Part shown: piece after piece, positions 49,746 to 58,672 of the stretch
How the letters are laid out: every line of letters starts with the position of its first letter
How positions within the stretch are numbered: position 1 is the stretch's first letter
Assembly: GCF_030687575.1 (NCBI RefSeq)
Contig: NZ_CP117439.1
Location: forward strand, 558,001-622,000
Direction: 5' to 3'
Source: Pseudomonas sp. FP2309
Lineage (GTDB): Bacteria > Pseudomonadota > Gammaproteobacteria > Pseudomonadales > Pseudomonadaceae
DNA: 64,000 bases
Notes under the pieces: generated by a model
Told to the model about the DNA's origin: nothing
The model's input: the letters and a program-made list of their open reading frames with translations, nothing else
Databases searched by the model: none
Program-made: the position numbers and the translations under genes

Positions 49746-51680
49746 ATGTCTGCCGTTCTTTCATTGTTACAAAGCCGTCTGTTGCGGCCTGTGTTCGTTA
49801 CCCTCGGTATCGCCCTTTTGGTGCAAGTGCTGGTCGCGGTCGCGCTAACCCGGAGCACCGTCACTGCACTGGAAGCAGAGTTGGGCAGTCGCCTGGGTAT
49901 CGATAGCCAGAAGTTGTCGGGCGAGTTGGCCCAAGCCGGCAAGGAAGTCACCTCCAGTCTGGACAGCTTGTCCGCCAGTACCCGGCAGCGTCTGACCGCC
50001 GGGCTTTCCACGCGTTTGCAGCAAGAGCAGAAGCAGTTGCGTGCGACGCTGGAGAAAGACCTGCAAGACTCCGCCAACGACATGGCGCAGTTGCTGGCCT
50101 CGGTGGCGCCCCGTGCCATGTGGGACAGTGACGTGCCGACCCTGTCGGAGTTTGCCCGGCGTGCCCAGCGCAACCCCAACGTGTTGTTTGTGGTCTACGA
50201 CGACGCGGCGGGTGAGCATTTGACCCGCTACCTGAATCGCGAAAATCCGATCAACAAGGCACTGCTGGAAAAAGGCCAGGGCGACCGCGCCTTGGACAAG
50301 GTGCTCAGTGCTGCCAAAAACGACCCTTCGGTGTTTTACGTCGAGGCGTCCATCAGCCCCAATGGCGTAGAGATTGGCAAGGTGCTGATGGGCGTGTCGA
50401 CCGCGTCGGTCGAGGCGGACCTGCAAGCGCTGGACAAGCGTTTCGCCGCCCTGATCGCCAGTGGTGATCAGTTGGTCGGTGACAGTCTCAAGGGCGCCGC
50501 GGCAGATAGCGCGGCGGCGATGGGGGCCCGTCTGCAATCGGCGCAAGCCACCGCCACTCAAATGGCCGCCAACACCACCGGTGCCGTTCAGGAGGCTGCG
50601 GGCACTTTGCGCTGGCGCATCGGAATGGGGCTGGCCGTGGTCGGTTTCGGCGTATTGCTGCTGATCGCGGTCGTGCTCGGTCGTCGTGTGGTCAACCGTC
50701 TCAAACTGTTGATCGCGGCCATGGATGACCTGGCGGCGGGTGAGGGCGACCTGACCAAGCGTGTGCAGATCAGCAGCAAGGATGAAATCGGCGATATGGC
50801 CTCGGCGGTCAATCGCTTTGTGGATAAGTTGCAGCCGATCGTGCGTGAAGCCGGGGATGTCGCTCAGCGTACCGGTGTGGAAATCGGCGCCATGACCCTG
50901 CGCAATTCGGGGGCTGATGCGGCGGCGGGCCTGCAACGCGACGAAGTAGCCGAAAGCTTGCGCGCGCTGTCGCAAATGGCCGACGAGGCCCAGGCCGAAA
51001 GCCATGCCATGCAGGCCGCGTTGCAGCAGGTGGTGGATATCCGCCAGGCAACGGATGAAAACGCGCGCACGTCGGCTGAAGTCGGTGGATTGATCGAAGC
51101 GCTGGCGGGGCAGGTTCAGGCAGGGTCTCAGGTGATCGAGCGCCTGGCCCAGCAAAGCGAACAGATCGAGGTGGTGTTGACGGTCATCCATGGCATCGCC
51201 GAGCAAACCAATTTGCTGGCCCTCAATGCGGCCATCGAGGCGGCCCGTGCCGGTGAAACCGGACGCGGCTTTGCAGTGGTGGCCGACGAAGTACGGGCGC
51301 TGGCGAGCAAAACTCAAAGCTCCACCGGAGATATCCAGGCGCATATCGTCGCTTTGCAGCAAGGCGCGCGGGAGGCGGTAGAGACCATCGGCAAAGCCGG
51401 GCGGCAGGCGAACGAAGGGTTATTGGTGTTGCGTGACAGCGTGCGTTTGCAGCAGACGGTGCAGGCATCGGTGGAGCAAGTGCATGCCGCGATCGGCCTG
51501 GCTACCCGCGCCGCTGAGCATCAGGCCCAGGGCGCGCACGCGGTGCGTGGCCGGGTTGAGGTGATCCACGCCCAGGCCGAGCGCGCGGCCCAGGCGGTGG
51601 TGGAGACCAGCGCCAGTGGCAAGGTGCTGGATGGCCTGGCGGCGCAGTTGAAGGCGAGCCTGGGGCAGTTCAGGGCCTAG
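49746..51680 (+). CDS. Methyl-accepting chemotaxis protein
   Basis: 644 residues from ATG 49746 (GTG 49728 is an alternative). TM1 about 11-33, a helical periplasmic sensor of about 260 residues, TM2 about 297-317, HAMP about 320-372, then the signalling hairpin whose tip reads [21 protein letters not shown]. The ligand is not predictable. The stretch after HAMP is short and the C-terminus has no CheR-binding pentapeptide. Convergent with the iron permease gene; it lies in a likely insert between purA and the tRNA genes. Confidence 0.9.
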   Translation: MSAVLSLLQSRLLRPVFVTLGIALLVQVLVAVALTRSTVTALEAELGSRLGIDSQKLSGELAQAGKEVTSSLDSLSASTRQRLTAGLSTRLQQEQKQLRATLEKDLQDSANDMAQLLASVAPRAMWDSDVPTLSEFARRAQRNPNVLFVVYDDAAGEHLTRYLNRENPINKALLEKGQGDRALDKVLSAAKNDPSVFYVEASISPNGVEIGKVLMGVSTASVEADLQALDKRFAALIASGDQLVGDSLKGAAADSAAAMGARLQSAQATATQMAANTTGAVQEAAGTLRWRIGMGLAVVGFGVLLLIAVVLGRRVVNRLKLLIAAMDDLAAGEGDLTKRVQISSKDEIGDMASAVNRFVDKLQPIVREAGDVAQRTGVEIGAMTLRNSGADAAAGLQRDEVAESLRALSQMADEAQAESHAMQAALQQVVDIRQATDENARTSAEVGGLIEALAGQVQAGSQVIERLAQQSEQIEVVLTVIHGIAEQTNLLALNAAIEAARAGETGRGFAVVADEVRALASKTQSSTGDIQAHIVALQQGAREAVETIGKAGRQANEGLLVLRDSVRLQQTVQASVEQVHAAIGLATRAAEHQAQGAHAVRGRVEVIHAQAERAAQAVVETSASGKVLDGLAAQLKASLGQFRA

Positions 51681-51695
51681 CGTCGTTATCGGGTG

Positions 51696-51752
51696 TAAGC
51701 CCCTCCCACAGGTTGAAAGGCATTTAAAATGTGGGAGGAGGCTTGCCTCCGA
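51696..51752. repeat. Inverted pair of REP-like elements
   Basis: CCCTCCCACA (51701-51710 region) and its complement TGTGGGAGG (51730-51738 region) face each other, followed by GGAGGCTTGCCTCC. Lies between the converging chemoreceptor and permease genes; such face-to-face REP pairs are typical of pseudomonads. Confidence 0.7.
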
Positions 51753-51760
51753 TAGCCCCT

Positions 51761-53326
51761 TCAGCGACTCAGGTACATCCGTGTCGTCAGCAAATAGACC
51801 GGCAGCCCCGACACCAGAATCAACAGCGCCGCATAAGGCGCTGCCGCCGCAAACTCCACATTCGAAGTGTGTGCCCATACTGCCGTCGCCAGGGTATTCA
51901 ACCCGGTCGGACTGAGCAGCAGCGTCGCCGTCAATTCCTTCATCGCGTCCAGGAACACCAGCGCAAACGCCGCGCCCAATGCCGGGAAGATAATCGGCAG
52001 GGTCACCCGGCAAAACGCGCTGAATGATGACGCGCCCAATGTGCGTGCGGCCTCTTCCAATTGCGGCGCCGCTTTGTTCAATGCGGTGCGGATCGGCGCC
52101 TGGGCCAGCGGCAGAAACAGCAGCGCGTAAGCGATCAGCAGCAGGCCTGACGTCTGGTAGAGCGCGGGCACGTAATGCAGGGCGAAATACACCAGTGTCA
52201 GAGCGATCACCAGGCCGGGCAGGGCGTGCAGCAGGTACGGCAAGCGTTCGGCCCAGATCGCCAATTGGCCTTTGTAGCGCACCACCAGCAGTCCCACCGG
52301 CACTGCCAGCACCAGGCACAGCGCGGCGCCACCCAGTGACAACGCCAGCGAGGACAACAGTGCTTCAGTGATCTGGGCCACGGGAAACGCGGCGGACGAA
52401 CCCACCGCCAGCCAATAACCGAGCATCGCCAGAGGGATGCCGCTGCCAATAACAGCCAACGCCAGGCAATACAGCTGGCCCACGGGCGCCCACTTGCCCA
52501 GTTTGACCTGCTCGGCATGCCGCGCCGCACCCTGGCCGATACGCACATGACGGCTCTTGCCGCGCACACGCAGCTCCAGCCACAGCAGTGTCAGGCACAT
52601 CACCAGCAGCACCGCCGAGAGCATCGCTGCGTTGGCGTTGCTGAATTCCAATTCGAACTGCTGATAGATCGCGGTGGTGAAGGTTTGCAGGCCGATGATC
52701 GACAGCGCGCCGAACTCCACCAGCATGTGCAACGCGATCAGCAGCGCACCGGCCAGCAACGAAGGCCACAGCAACGGCAGCGTGATGCGTCGGAACACGC
52801 CCCAGCGATTCAGCCCCAGCGTGCGGGCGGATTCTTCCAGGGAGGGGTCAAGATTGCGCAAGGTCGCCGCCACCGGCAAAAACACCAGCGGGTATTTGGA
52901 CAGGCTCATCACCAGAATCGCGCCGCCCAACCCTTCGAAGGACGCGCTCAGCGACACCCAGGTAAAACTGCTGACAAACGCCGGTACCGCAAACGGCAGG
53001 CACAGGATCACCCCCCAGATGCGCCGCCCTGGCAGGTTGCTGCGCTCGAGCAGCCAGGCCAGGGACAAGCCGATCACGCCGCAGGTCACGGTTACGCCGA
53101 CCATCAGCGCCAGGGTGTTGCGCAACAATCCGAACACATAGGGGCGCCATAGCAAATGTACGGCCTCTTGCCACCCTGCCTGCCAGGCCTTAAGGCCGAC
53201 ATAGGCCAGTGGCAGCAGGCTCAAGCCCACCAGAAACAGTACTGGCAACAGCAGCCAGATCGATGGGTGCTTGCGTCGCGGACTAAAACCCCCGCGCAGG
53301 GCGGGGGCGGGTAGCGATGGGTTCAT
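51761..53326 (-). CDS. Ferric-iron ABC transporter permease (FbpB/HitB type)
   Basis: 521 residues, a fused double permease with about 12 membrane helices. Each half has an ATPase-contact EAA loop: EESARTLGLNRWGVFRRITLPLLWP and EEAARTLGASSFSAFCRVTLPIIFP. The family moves Fe3+ from the periplasmic binding protein into the cell. The ATG shares one base with the stop of the upstream binding-protein gene. A terminator-like hairpin lies inside the first codons (53289-53307). No ATPase gene is adjacent. Confidence 0.88.
   Translation of the reverse strand: MNPSLPAPALRGGFSPRRKHPSIWLLLPVLFLVGLSLLPLAYVGLKAWQAGWQEAVHLLWRPYVFGLLRNTLALMVGVTVTCGVIGLSLAWLLERSNLPGRRIWGVILCLPFAVPAFVSSFTWVSLSASFEGLGGAILVMSLSKYPLVFLPVAATLRNLDPSLEESARTLGLNRWGVFRRITLPLLWPSLLAGALLIALHMLVEFGALSIIGLQTFTTAIYQQFELEFSNANAAMLSAVLLVMCLTLLWLELRVRGKSRHVRIGQGAARHAEQVKLGKWAPVGQLYCLALAVIGSGIPLAMLGYWLAVGSSAAFPVAQITEALLSSLALSLGGAALCLVLAVPVGLLVVRYKGQLAIWAERLPYLLHALPGLVIALTLVYFALHYVPALYQTSGLLLIAYALLFLPLAQAPIRTALNKAAPQLEEAARTLGASSFSAFCRVTLPIIFPALGAAFALVFLDAMKELTATLLLSPTGLNTLATAVWAHTSNVEFAAAAPYAALLILVSGLPVYLLTTRMYLSR
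53285..53307 (-). terminator. Terminator-like hairpin inside the start of the permease gene
   Basis: On the minus strand GCGGGGG-pairing arms (7 bases, CCCCCGC and GCGGGGG) enclose CCTGC and run straight into TTTT. It lies about 20 bases into the permease coding region. Such a structure may lower permease expression compared with the binding protein by partial termination. Confidence 0.55.
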
Positions 53327-54351
53327 CAGTTCAAGCCAACCTCACGTTCCAGATCCAAGGCTTCTTCAGCGTTGCCAAGGTCCGCCGGGGTGACTTTCGG
53401 CGGCTGCAGTTCATTGAACGGTTTGAGTCCACGATTGGACTCCATGCCCTTGCGTAGCGGGTATTCCGCCGAGGTGTTGGTGATGACGCGCTGGCCTTCT
53501 TCGCTGGTCATGAACGCCAGCAGTTGCTGGGCTTCCTTGGGGTGCTTGCTGGATTTGAGTGCAGCAGCGGAAGACACGGTGATCAGGCCGCCGGCATCGC
53601 CGCCGGTGAAGTAGTGCAGTTGGGAGTCCAGGTTGGTTTTTTCCTTCTTCAGGGCAAACCAGTAGTAGTTGTTCACCAGTACGGTAGCCACTTCGCCGTT
53701 CTCCACGGCTTTAAGGGCGACCATATTGTTGCTGTAGACCTTGCCGAACGCGCGCAGGCCGGTGAGCCATTCTTCGGCCGCTTCACGCCCGTGCAACTTG
53801 ATGATCGCCACGGCCTGTTCCTGGAATGCGCCGCTGGTGGGTACGAAGCCGACTTTGCCTTGCCATTCGGGGCCGGCGAAATCGAGCACCGACTTGGGCA
53901 GGTCTTTTTCGGCGATCAGTTTGGGGTTGAACGCTACGACGCGGGTGCGTGCGGTCACGCCCATCCAGTCGCCGTTGCGGCCTACGTAATCCTTGGGCAG
54001 GACGTTGAGGGTGCTGGCGTCGATCTTCGCCAGCAGGCCTTGCTCGCCGAGTTTGTTCAGTGGCGGCGATTCTTCGGTGTAGATCACGTCGGCGGGTGAG
54101 CGCTCGCCTTCTTCGACGACCTGGCTGGCCAACTGGTTGCTGCTGCCTTTGCGCACGTTGACGTGAATACCGGTCTTGGCTTCGAAGGCTTTGGCGAGTT
54201 CATCGCCGACTTCTTTATGTTGGCCGTTGTACAGGGTCAGGGAAACCTTGTCGGCGCTATAGGCGGTGGGTGAGAGCAGGGTCAGGCCCAGCAGAGTGAT
54301 GGTCAGGCCACGCAGAAGGGATGTCTTGGAACGGGTATCGCGGATCATCAT
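53326..54351 (-). CDS. Periplasmic ferric-iron-binding protein (FbpA/HitA type)
   Basis: 341 residues with a signal peptide cut after AYSA (about 32). Similar to the FbpA group of extracellular solute-binding proteins: SLTLYNGQHKEVGDELAKAFEAKTGI at the mature N-terminus and the tyrosine pair in VNNYYWFALKK that chelates iron in FbpA. Captures Fe3+ in the periplasm. Two in-frame ATGs (54351, 54348). Part of a two-gene importer with the permease; its promoter lies between this gene and the tRNA terminator. Confidence 0.88.
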   Translation of the reverse strand: MMIRDTRSKTSLLRGLTITLLGLTLLSPTAYSADKVSLTLYNGQHKEVGDELAKAFEAKTGIHVNVRKGSSNQLASQVVEEGERSPADVIYTEESPPLNKLGEQGLLAKIDASTLNVLPKDYVGRNGDWMGVTARTRVVAFNPKLIAEKDLPKSVLDFAGPEWQGKVGFVPTSGAFQEQAVAIIKLHGREAAEEWLTGLRAFGKVYSNNMVALKAVENGEVATVLVNNYYWFALKKEKTNLDSQLHYFTGGDAGGLITVSSAAALKSSKHPKEAQQLLAFMTSEEGQRVITNTSAEYPLRKGMESNRGLKPFNELQPPKVTPADLGNAEEALDLEREVGLN

Positions 54352-54364
54352 CCGGGGTTTTCCT

Positions 54365-54416
54365 CACTTGAGTGCAACAAATCATTGCAAGGATAAACGA
54401 TAAAACTTCTCAAGTG
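54365..54416. promoter_or_regulatory. Possible operator before the iron-binding protein gene
   Basis: CACTTGAG (54365-54372) and CTCAAGTG (54409-54416) form a perfect 8-base inverted repeat 36 bases apart, with a smaller TGCAA/TTGCA pair inside. An A/T-rich gataaacgataaaa stretch between them is only weakly Fur-box-like. Identity of the regulator is unknown. Confidence 0.35.
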
Positions 54417-54462
54417 CGGAGGAGGGGGGAATTGCTGCCGGCGTTTTTGAACCCCGGAAACG

Positions 54463-54485
54463 AAAAAACCCGCTTTCGCGGGTTT
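54463..54485 (-). terminator. Terminator of tRNA-Leu copy 2
   Basis: AAACCCGC-tttc-GCGGGTTT type hairpin with a T-run on the minus strand, directly after the tRNA. Confidence 0.85.
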
Positions 54486-54495
54486 GATCTGAATT

Positions 54496-54582
54496 TGGTG
54501 CCCAGGAGAAGACTCGAACTTCCACGACCTTGCGATCACCAGCACCTGAAGCTGGCGTGTCTACCAATTTCACCACCTGGGC
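54496..54582 (-). tRNA. tRNA-Leu (anticodon CAG), copy 2
   Basis: 87 bases including the encoded CCA. The 7-base acceptor stem GCCCAGG/CCTGGGC pairs fully, the D-arm carries GGTAGACAC, the anticodon stem CCAGC/GCTGG holds a loop with CAG, a long variable arm follows (TGGTGATCGCAAGGTCGT region) and the T-loop is TTCGAGT. The long variable arm marks Leu. Reads CUG, the main Leu codon in this genome. Identical to the copy at 54736. Confidence 0.97.
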
Positions 54583-54617
54583 ATTATCAAGCAACGTTGC
54601 CGCTGTTGATGTGGCGA

Positions 54618-54646
54618 ACTATACGGCGGGCTTTTTGATATGTAAA
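54618..54646 (-). promoter_or_regulatory. Promoter of tRNA-Leu copy 2
   Basis: Minus strand TTTACA, 17 bases, TATAGT: near-consensus sigma-70 sequence 35 bases upstream of the tRNA. Confidence 0.85.
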
Positions 54647-54702
54647 CCCCTGATTCAAAAAAATAAATCGAGATTCACGTTAAAAATCAAAGGCCTGAAA
54701 CG

Positions 54703-54725
54703 AAAAAACCCGCTTTCGCGGGTTT
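54703..54725 (-). terminator. Terminator of tRNA-Leu copy 1
   Basis: Same hairpin as at 54463, part of the duplicated unit. Confidence 0.85.
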
Positions 54726-54735
54726 GATCTGAATT

Positions 54736-54822
54736 TGGTGCCCAGGAGAAGACTCGAACTTCCACGACCTTGCGATCACCAGCACCTGAAGCTGGCGTGT
54801 CTACCAATTTCACCACCTGGGC
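54736..54822 (-). tRNA. tRNA-Leu (anticodon CAG), copy 1
   Basis: Identical in all 87 bases to the copy 240 bases away, with the same acceptor stem, CAG anticodon, long variable arm and encoded CCA. Transcribed towards copy 2 from its own promoter and ended by its own terminator. Divergent from rnr. Confidence 0.97.
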
Positions 54823-54857
54823 ATTATCAAACAACGTTGCCGTCGTCGATGGCGCGC

Positions 54858-54886
54858 ACTATACGGAGCAGCTTTTGCGCTGTAAA
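54858..54886 (-). promoter_or_regulatory. Promoter of tRNA-Leu copy 1
   Basis: Minus strand TTTACA, 17 bases, TATAGT, followed by a GC-rich discriminator (gcgcgcc) typical of stringently controlled stable RNA genes. Confidence 0.87.
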
Positions 54887-55047
54887 CCCCCGGCATCAAA
54901 AAAGGCTGGAAAATTTCGCCAATGGTCGTGCAAGGTACGCTCAGAGGGTCATAAAGGGCTTTAAAAGGCTTGTTGAAGCCTGAAATTTCCCGTTTCAATA
55001 CGCGTATGCCAAACTAACCCGCATATAGACAAGGTGAAAACTCTCTA

Positions 55048-57678
55048 ATGGCCGATTGGCAGTCCCTCGATCCCGAGGCCGCTCGTGAAGCGGAAAAATA
55101 TGAAAACCCTATTCCTAGCCGCGAACTGATCCTGGCGCACCTCGCCGATCGGGGTTCGCCTGCTAGCCGTGAGCAGTTGGTTGAAGAGTTCGGTTTGACC
55201 ACCGAAGACCAGCTCGAAGCCCTGCGCCGCCGTTTGCGTGCCATGGAGCGCGACGCGCAACTGATCTACACCCGCCGTGGCACCTATGCGCCGGTAGACA
55301 AGCTCGACCTGATCCTCGGTCGCATCGCCGGTCACCGTGATGGCTTCGGCTTCCTGATCCCCGACGACGGCAGTGACGACTTGTTCATGAGCCCGGCGCA
55401 AATGCGTCTGGTGTTCGATGGCGACCGTGCCCTGGCGCGCGTTTCCGGCCTGGACCGTCGCGGTCGTCGTGAAGGCGTGATCGTTGAAGTGGTGTCCCGT
55501 GCCCACGAGTCCATCGTCGGCCGTTACTTCGAAGAAGGCGGTATCGGCTTCGTCGTGCCGGACAACCCAAAGGTCCAGCAGGAAGTGCTGATCACGCCTG
55601 GGCGCAATGGCGCCGCCAAGGTCGGTCAGTTCGTCGAGGTGAAAATCACCCACTGGCCGACTGCGCGCTTCCAGCCACAGGGCGATATCGTCGAAGTGGT
55701 TGGCAATTACATGGCGCCTGGCATGGAAATCGATGTTGCCTTGCGCACCTACGATATTCCTCACGTCTGGCCTGAGGCTGTGCTCAAAGAAGCCGCCAAG
55801 CTCAAGCCGGAAGTCGAAGATAAAGACAAAGAGAAGCGCATCGATCTGCGTCATCTGCCGTTCGTCACCATTGACGGCGAAGATGCCCGCGACTTCGACG
55901 ATGCGGTTTACTGCGAAGCCAAGCCTGGCAAACTGCGCCTGTTCTCCGGCGGCTGGAAGTTGTTCGTCGCGATTGCCGACGTGTCCAGCTACGTGAAGAT
56001 CGGTTCGGCCCTGGATAATGAAGCTCAGGTACGCGGCAACTCCGTGTATTTCCCTGAGCGGGTGATCCCGATGCTGCCTGAGCAGCTGTCCAACGGCCTG
56101 TGCTCCCTGAACCCGAAAGTCGACCGTTTGGCCATGGTGTGCGAGATGACCATCTCGAAAACCGGCGAAATGACCGACTACCAGTTCTACGAGGCGGTGA
56201 TTCATTCCCAGGCGCGCCTGACCTACAACAAGGTCAGCACCATCCTGGAAACGCCGAAGACCAGCGAAGCTAAAGCCCTGCGTACCGAGTACGCCGGTGT
56301 CGTGCCGCACCTCAAGCAGCTTTACTCGCTGTATAAAGTGCTGCTGGGCGCTCGTCATACCCGTGGCGCGATCGATTTTGAGACCCAGGAAACCCGGATT
56401 GTCTTCGGGTCCGAGCGCAAGATCGCCGCGATCACTCCGACGACCCGCAACGATGCGCACAAGCTGATCGAAGAGTGCATGCTGGCAGCCAACGTAGCCA
56501 CTGCTGAATTCCTCAAAAAGCACGAAATTCCTGCGTTGTACCGCGTGCACGACGGCCCGCCGCCGGAGCGCCTGGAAAAACTGCGTGCCTTCCTCGGCGA
56601 ACTCGGCCTGTCCCTGCACAAAGGCAAGGACGGCCCGACGCCGAAGGACTATCAGGCACTGCTGGCAAGCATCAAGGATCGTCCGGATTACCACGTGATT
56701 CAGACCGTGATGCTGCGTTCGTTGAGTCAGGCGGTGTACAGCGCCGATAACCAAGGCCACTTCGGCCTGAATTACGAGGCGTACACCCACTTCACGTCGC
56801 CGATTCGTCGTTACCCGGACTTGCTCACGCACCGCGCCATCCGCAGCGTGATCCATTCCAAGCAGAACACCCCGCACGTCCAGCGTGCTGGTGCCATGAC
56901 CATTCCGAAGGCGCGTATCTACCCGTACGACGAAGCGGCCCTGGAACAGTTGGGTGAGCAGTGCTCCATGAGCGAGCGCCGCGCCGACGAAGCCACCCGT
57001 GACGTCGTGAACTGGCTCAAGTGCGAGTTCATGAAGGACCGCGTGGGCGAGTCGTTCCCGGGTGTGATCACCGCCGTGACCGGCTTTGGCCTGTTCGTCG
57101 AACTGACCGATATTTACGTCGAAGGCCTGGTGCATGTCACCGCGTTGCCGGGTGACTACTACCACTTTGACCCTGTGCACCACCGCCTGGCGGGCGAGCG
57201 CACTGGTCGCAGCTTCCGCCTGGGCGACACCGTGGAAGTGCAGGTCATGCGTGTCGATCTTGACGAGCGCAAGATCGACTTCGGTATGCCTGACAAGCCT
57301 GCACAAGCCCCCGTTGGCCGTAAAAAGCGTGGCAGCGAAACTGCAGCGCCTGCGACCAAGGGCAAGGGTGCGCCGGCAAAAGCAGCAGAGCCTGAGCCAG
57401 CCAAAGCCGGTCGCCGTTCGTCTGCCAAGGACAAGGCCCCGGAGGCCTACCGGCCGAGCGACGCAGCGGCAAAAAACGCCGAGCTACGCAAGAGCCGCGA
57501 GTTGAAGCAGCAGTTGCTCAACGAAGCCAAAAGCGGTGGTAAAGCGGCGTCTGGGGGAAAGTCCCAAGGGGCGGAAAAACCGTCGAGCAAGCCAAGTAAG
57601 CATCGTAAAGGCCCGCCTAAAGCGGGTTCGGCCCCCGCGAAAAGCGGCGGGTCACGCAAACCTAAGGCCAAGTCATGA
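55048..57678 (+). CDS. rnr: Ribonuclease R
   Basis: 876 residues, longer than the roughly 810 of E. coli. N-terminal winged helix and cold-shock domains, the RNB catalytic domain with DGEDARDFDDAVY and its metal aspartates, then an S1 domain (GVITAVTGFGLFVELTDIYVEGLVH). A Lys/Ala-rich tail of about 130 residues ends the protein. 3'-5' exoribonuclease that degrades structured RNA. Overlaps rlmB by four bases. Confidence 0.96.
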   Translation: MADWQSLDPEAAREAEKYENPIPSRELILAHLADRGSPASREQLVEEFGLTTEDQLEALRRRLRAMERDAQLIYTRRGTYAPVDKLDLILGRIAGHRDGFGFLIPDDGSDDLFMSPAQMRLVFDGDRALARVSGLDRRGRREGVIVEVVSRAHESIVGRYFEEGGIGFVVPDNPKVQQEVLITPGRNGAAKVGQFVEVKITHWPTARFQPQGDIVEVVGNYMAPGMEIDVALRTYDIPHVWPEAVLKEAAKLKPEVEDKDKEKRIDLRHLPFVTIDGEDARDFDDAVYCEAKPGKLRLFSGGWKLFVAIADVSSYVKIGSALDNEAQVRGNSVYFPERVIPMLPEQLSNGLCSLNPKVDRLAMVCEMTISKTGEMTDYQFYEAVIHSQARLTYNKVSTILETPKTSEAKALRTEYAGVVPHLKQLYSLYKVLLGARHTRGAIDFETQETRIVFGSERKIAAITPTTRNDAHKLIEECMLAANVATAEFLKKHEIPALYRVHDGPPPERLEKLRAFLGELGLSLHKGKDGPTPKDYQALLASIKDRPDYHVIQTVMLRSLSQAVYSADNQGHFGLNYEAYTHFTSPIRRYPDLLTHRAIRSVIHSKQNTPHVQRAGAMTIPKARIYPYDEAALEQLGEQCSMSERRADEATRDVVNWLKCEFMKDRVGESFPGVITAVTGFGLFVELTDIYVEGLVHVTALPGDYYHFDPVHHRLAGERTGRSFRLGDTVEVQVMRVDLDERKIDFGMPDKPAQAPVGRKKRGSETAAPATKGKGAPAKAAEPEPAKAGRRSSAKDKAPEAYRPSDAAAKNAELRKSRELKQQLLNEAKSGGKAASGGKSQGAEKPSSKPSKHRKGPPKAGSAPAKSGGSRKPKAKS

Positions 57679-58430
57679 GTCTGGAAAAAATCTACGGCGT
57701 ACACGCCGTAGAAGCACTGCTGCGTCACCACCCAAAACGCGTCAAGCAAGTATGGCTGGCCGAAGGGCGCAGCGAGCCACGCGTACAAGCGCTGGTCGAG
57801 CTGGCAACCCAAAACAAGGTTGCCATCGGCCAGGCCGAGCGCCGGGAAATGGACGTGTGGGTCGAAGGCGTTCACCAGGGCGTGGTTGCGGACGTCAGTC
57901 CAAGCCAGGTCTGGGGTGAGGCGATGCTCGATGAACTCCTCGATCGTACCGAGGGTGCTCCGCTGCTGTTGGTGCTGGACGGCGTGACCGACCCGCACAA
58001 CCTTGGCGCTTGCCTGCGTTCGGCCGATGCGGCCGGTGCGCTGGCGGTGATCGTGCCCAAGGATAAGTCGGCTACCCTGACGCCCGTCGTGCGTAAAGTG
58101 GCCTGCGGCGCGGCGGAAGTGATTCCCCTGGTAGCCGTGACCAACCTGGCGCGCACGCTGGAGAAACTCCAGCAGCGCGGCTTGTGGATCGTGGGCACGG
58201 CGGGGGAGGCGCAGGTCAGCATTTATGACCAGGACCTCACCGGCCCAACCATCCTGATCATGGGCGCAGAAGGCAAGGGTATGCGTCGCCTGACCCGTGA
58301 GCATTGCGATTACCTGGTGCACCTGCCGATGGCCGGTAGCGTCAGCAGTCTCAACGTGTCGGTTGCGACCGGCGTGTGCCTGTTCGAAGCCCAGCGTCAG
58401 CGTGGCGCCAAGGGCAAGGCCAAGAAGTAA
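57675..58430 (+). CDS. rlmB: 23S rRNA (guanosine-2'-O-)-methyltransferase RlmB
   Basis: 251 residues. SpoU-type knotted methyltransferase: N-terminal L30e-like domain, then DPHNLGACLRSADAAGA, LIMGAEGKGMRRL and VSSLNVSVATGVCLFEA. Methylates G2251 of 23S rRNA. Always next to rnr in this group. Confidence 0.95.
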   Translation: MSLEKIYGVHAVEALLRHHPKRVKQVWLAEGRSEPRVQALVELATQNKVAIGQAERREMDVWVEGVHQGVVADVSPSQVWGEAMLDELLDRTEGAPLLLVLDGVTDPHNLGACLRSADAAGALAVIVPKDKSATLTPVVRKVACGAAEVIPLVAVTNLARTLEKLQQRGLWIVGTAGEAQVSIYDQDLTGPTILIMGAEGKGMRRLTREHCDYLVHLPMAGSVSSLNVSVATGVCLFEAQRQRGAKGKAKK

Positions 58431-58452
58431 TCAGGCTTGGCATGGATCCAAC

Positions 58453-58481
58453 CTGTGGGAGGGGGCAAGCCCCTCCCACAG
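58453..58481. repeat. REP-like hairpin after rlmB
   Basis: CTGTGGGAGGGG (58453-58464) and CCCCTCCCACAG (58470-58481) with loop GCAAG. Member of the repeat family at 25455, 28394 and 51730. Confidence 0.75.
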
Positions 58482-58528
58482 TTGTTTCTGTGGTGTCTGA
58501 GAGATTGTTCAAATAATCACCAATCACC

Positions 58529-58557
58529 TTGCGCCCTTTCTCCCCCTTCTCTACAAT
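58529..58557 (+). promoter_or_regulatory. Promoter of the rpsF operon
   Basis: TTGCGC, 17 bases, TACAAT. A leader of about 115 bases follows. Confidence 0.6.
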
Positions 58558-58564
58558 TGCGCCC

Positions 58565-58672
58565 CTTGCCCACTCGGCAGGCACGCATGTGCCTCCCCTG
58601 CGGCAAGATCCATAAGTGTCATTCACTCCTTGTCTGACCGTTTTTGAGCGGCAGGCTACAACCCGTAAGGAG
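58565..58672 (+). promoter_or_regulatory. rpsF leader, possible S6:S18 autoregulatory RNA
   Basis: The leader contains AGGCAC-gcat-GTGCCT (58582-58597) and, further on, CCG-tttttgag-CGG, within a region with further pairing potential. Known rpsF leaders fold into a structure that mimics the S6:S18 site of 16S rRNA. Match to that motif is by position and general shape only. Confidence 0.35.

Larger units (their letters stand above)
54457..54842 (-). repeat. Tandem 240-base duplication of a tRNA unit
   Basis: The stretch from the terminator to the region before the promoter (from 54457 and from 54697) is repeated almost without change for about 145 bases, and the -10/-35 spacing is kept although the spacers have diverged. 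Unit length 240 bases. Confidence 0.9.

Noticed and set aside
54391..54410. Fur box before the iron-binding protein gene
   Set aside because: The gataaacgataaaa stretch matches only part of the Fur consensus; too weak to call.
54496..54822. Integration scar (attachment site) from the repeated tRNA
   Set aside because: The repeat covers the whole unit with promoter and terminator and no integrase is present, so simple tandem duplication explains it.
55045..57306. 753-residue open frame on the minus strand opposite rnr
   Set aside because: High G+C antisense shadow of rnr; no family resemblance and no ribosome site. The long minus frames opposite hldE, parE, parC, hflK, purA and mutL are of the same kind.
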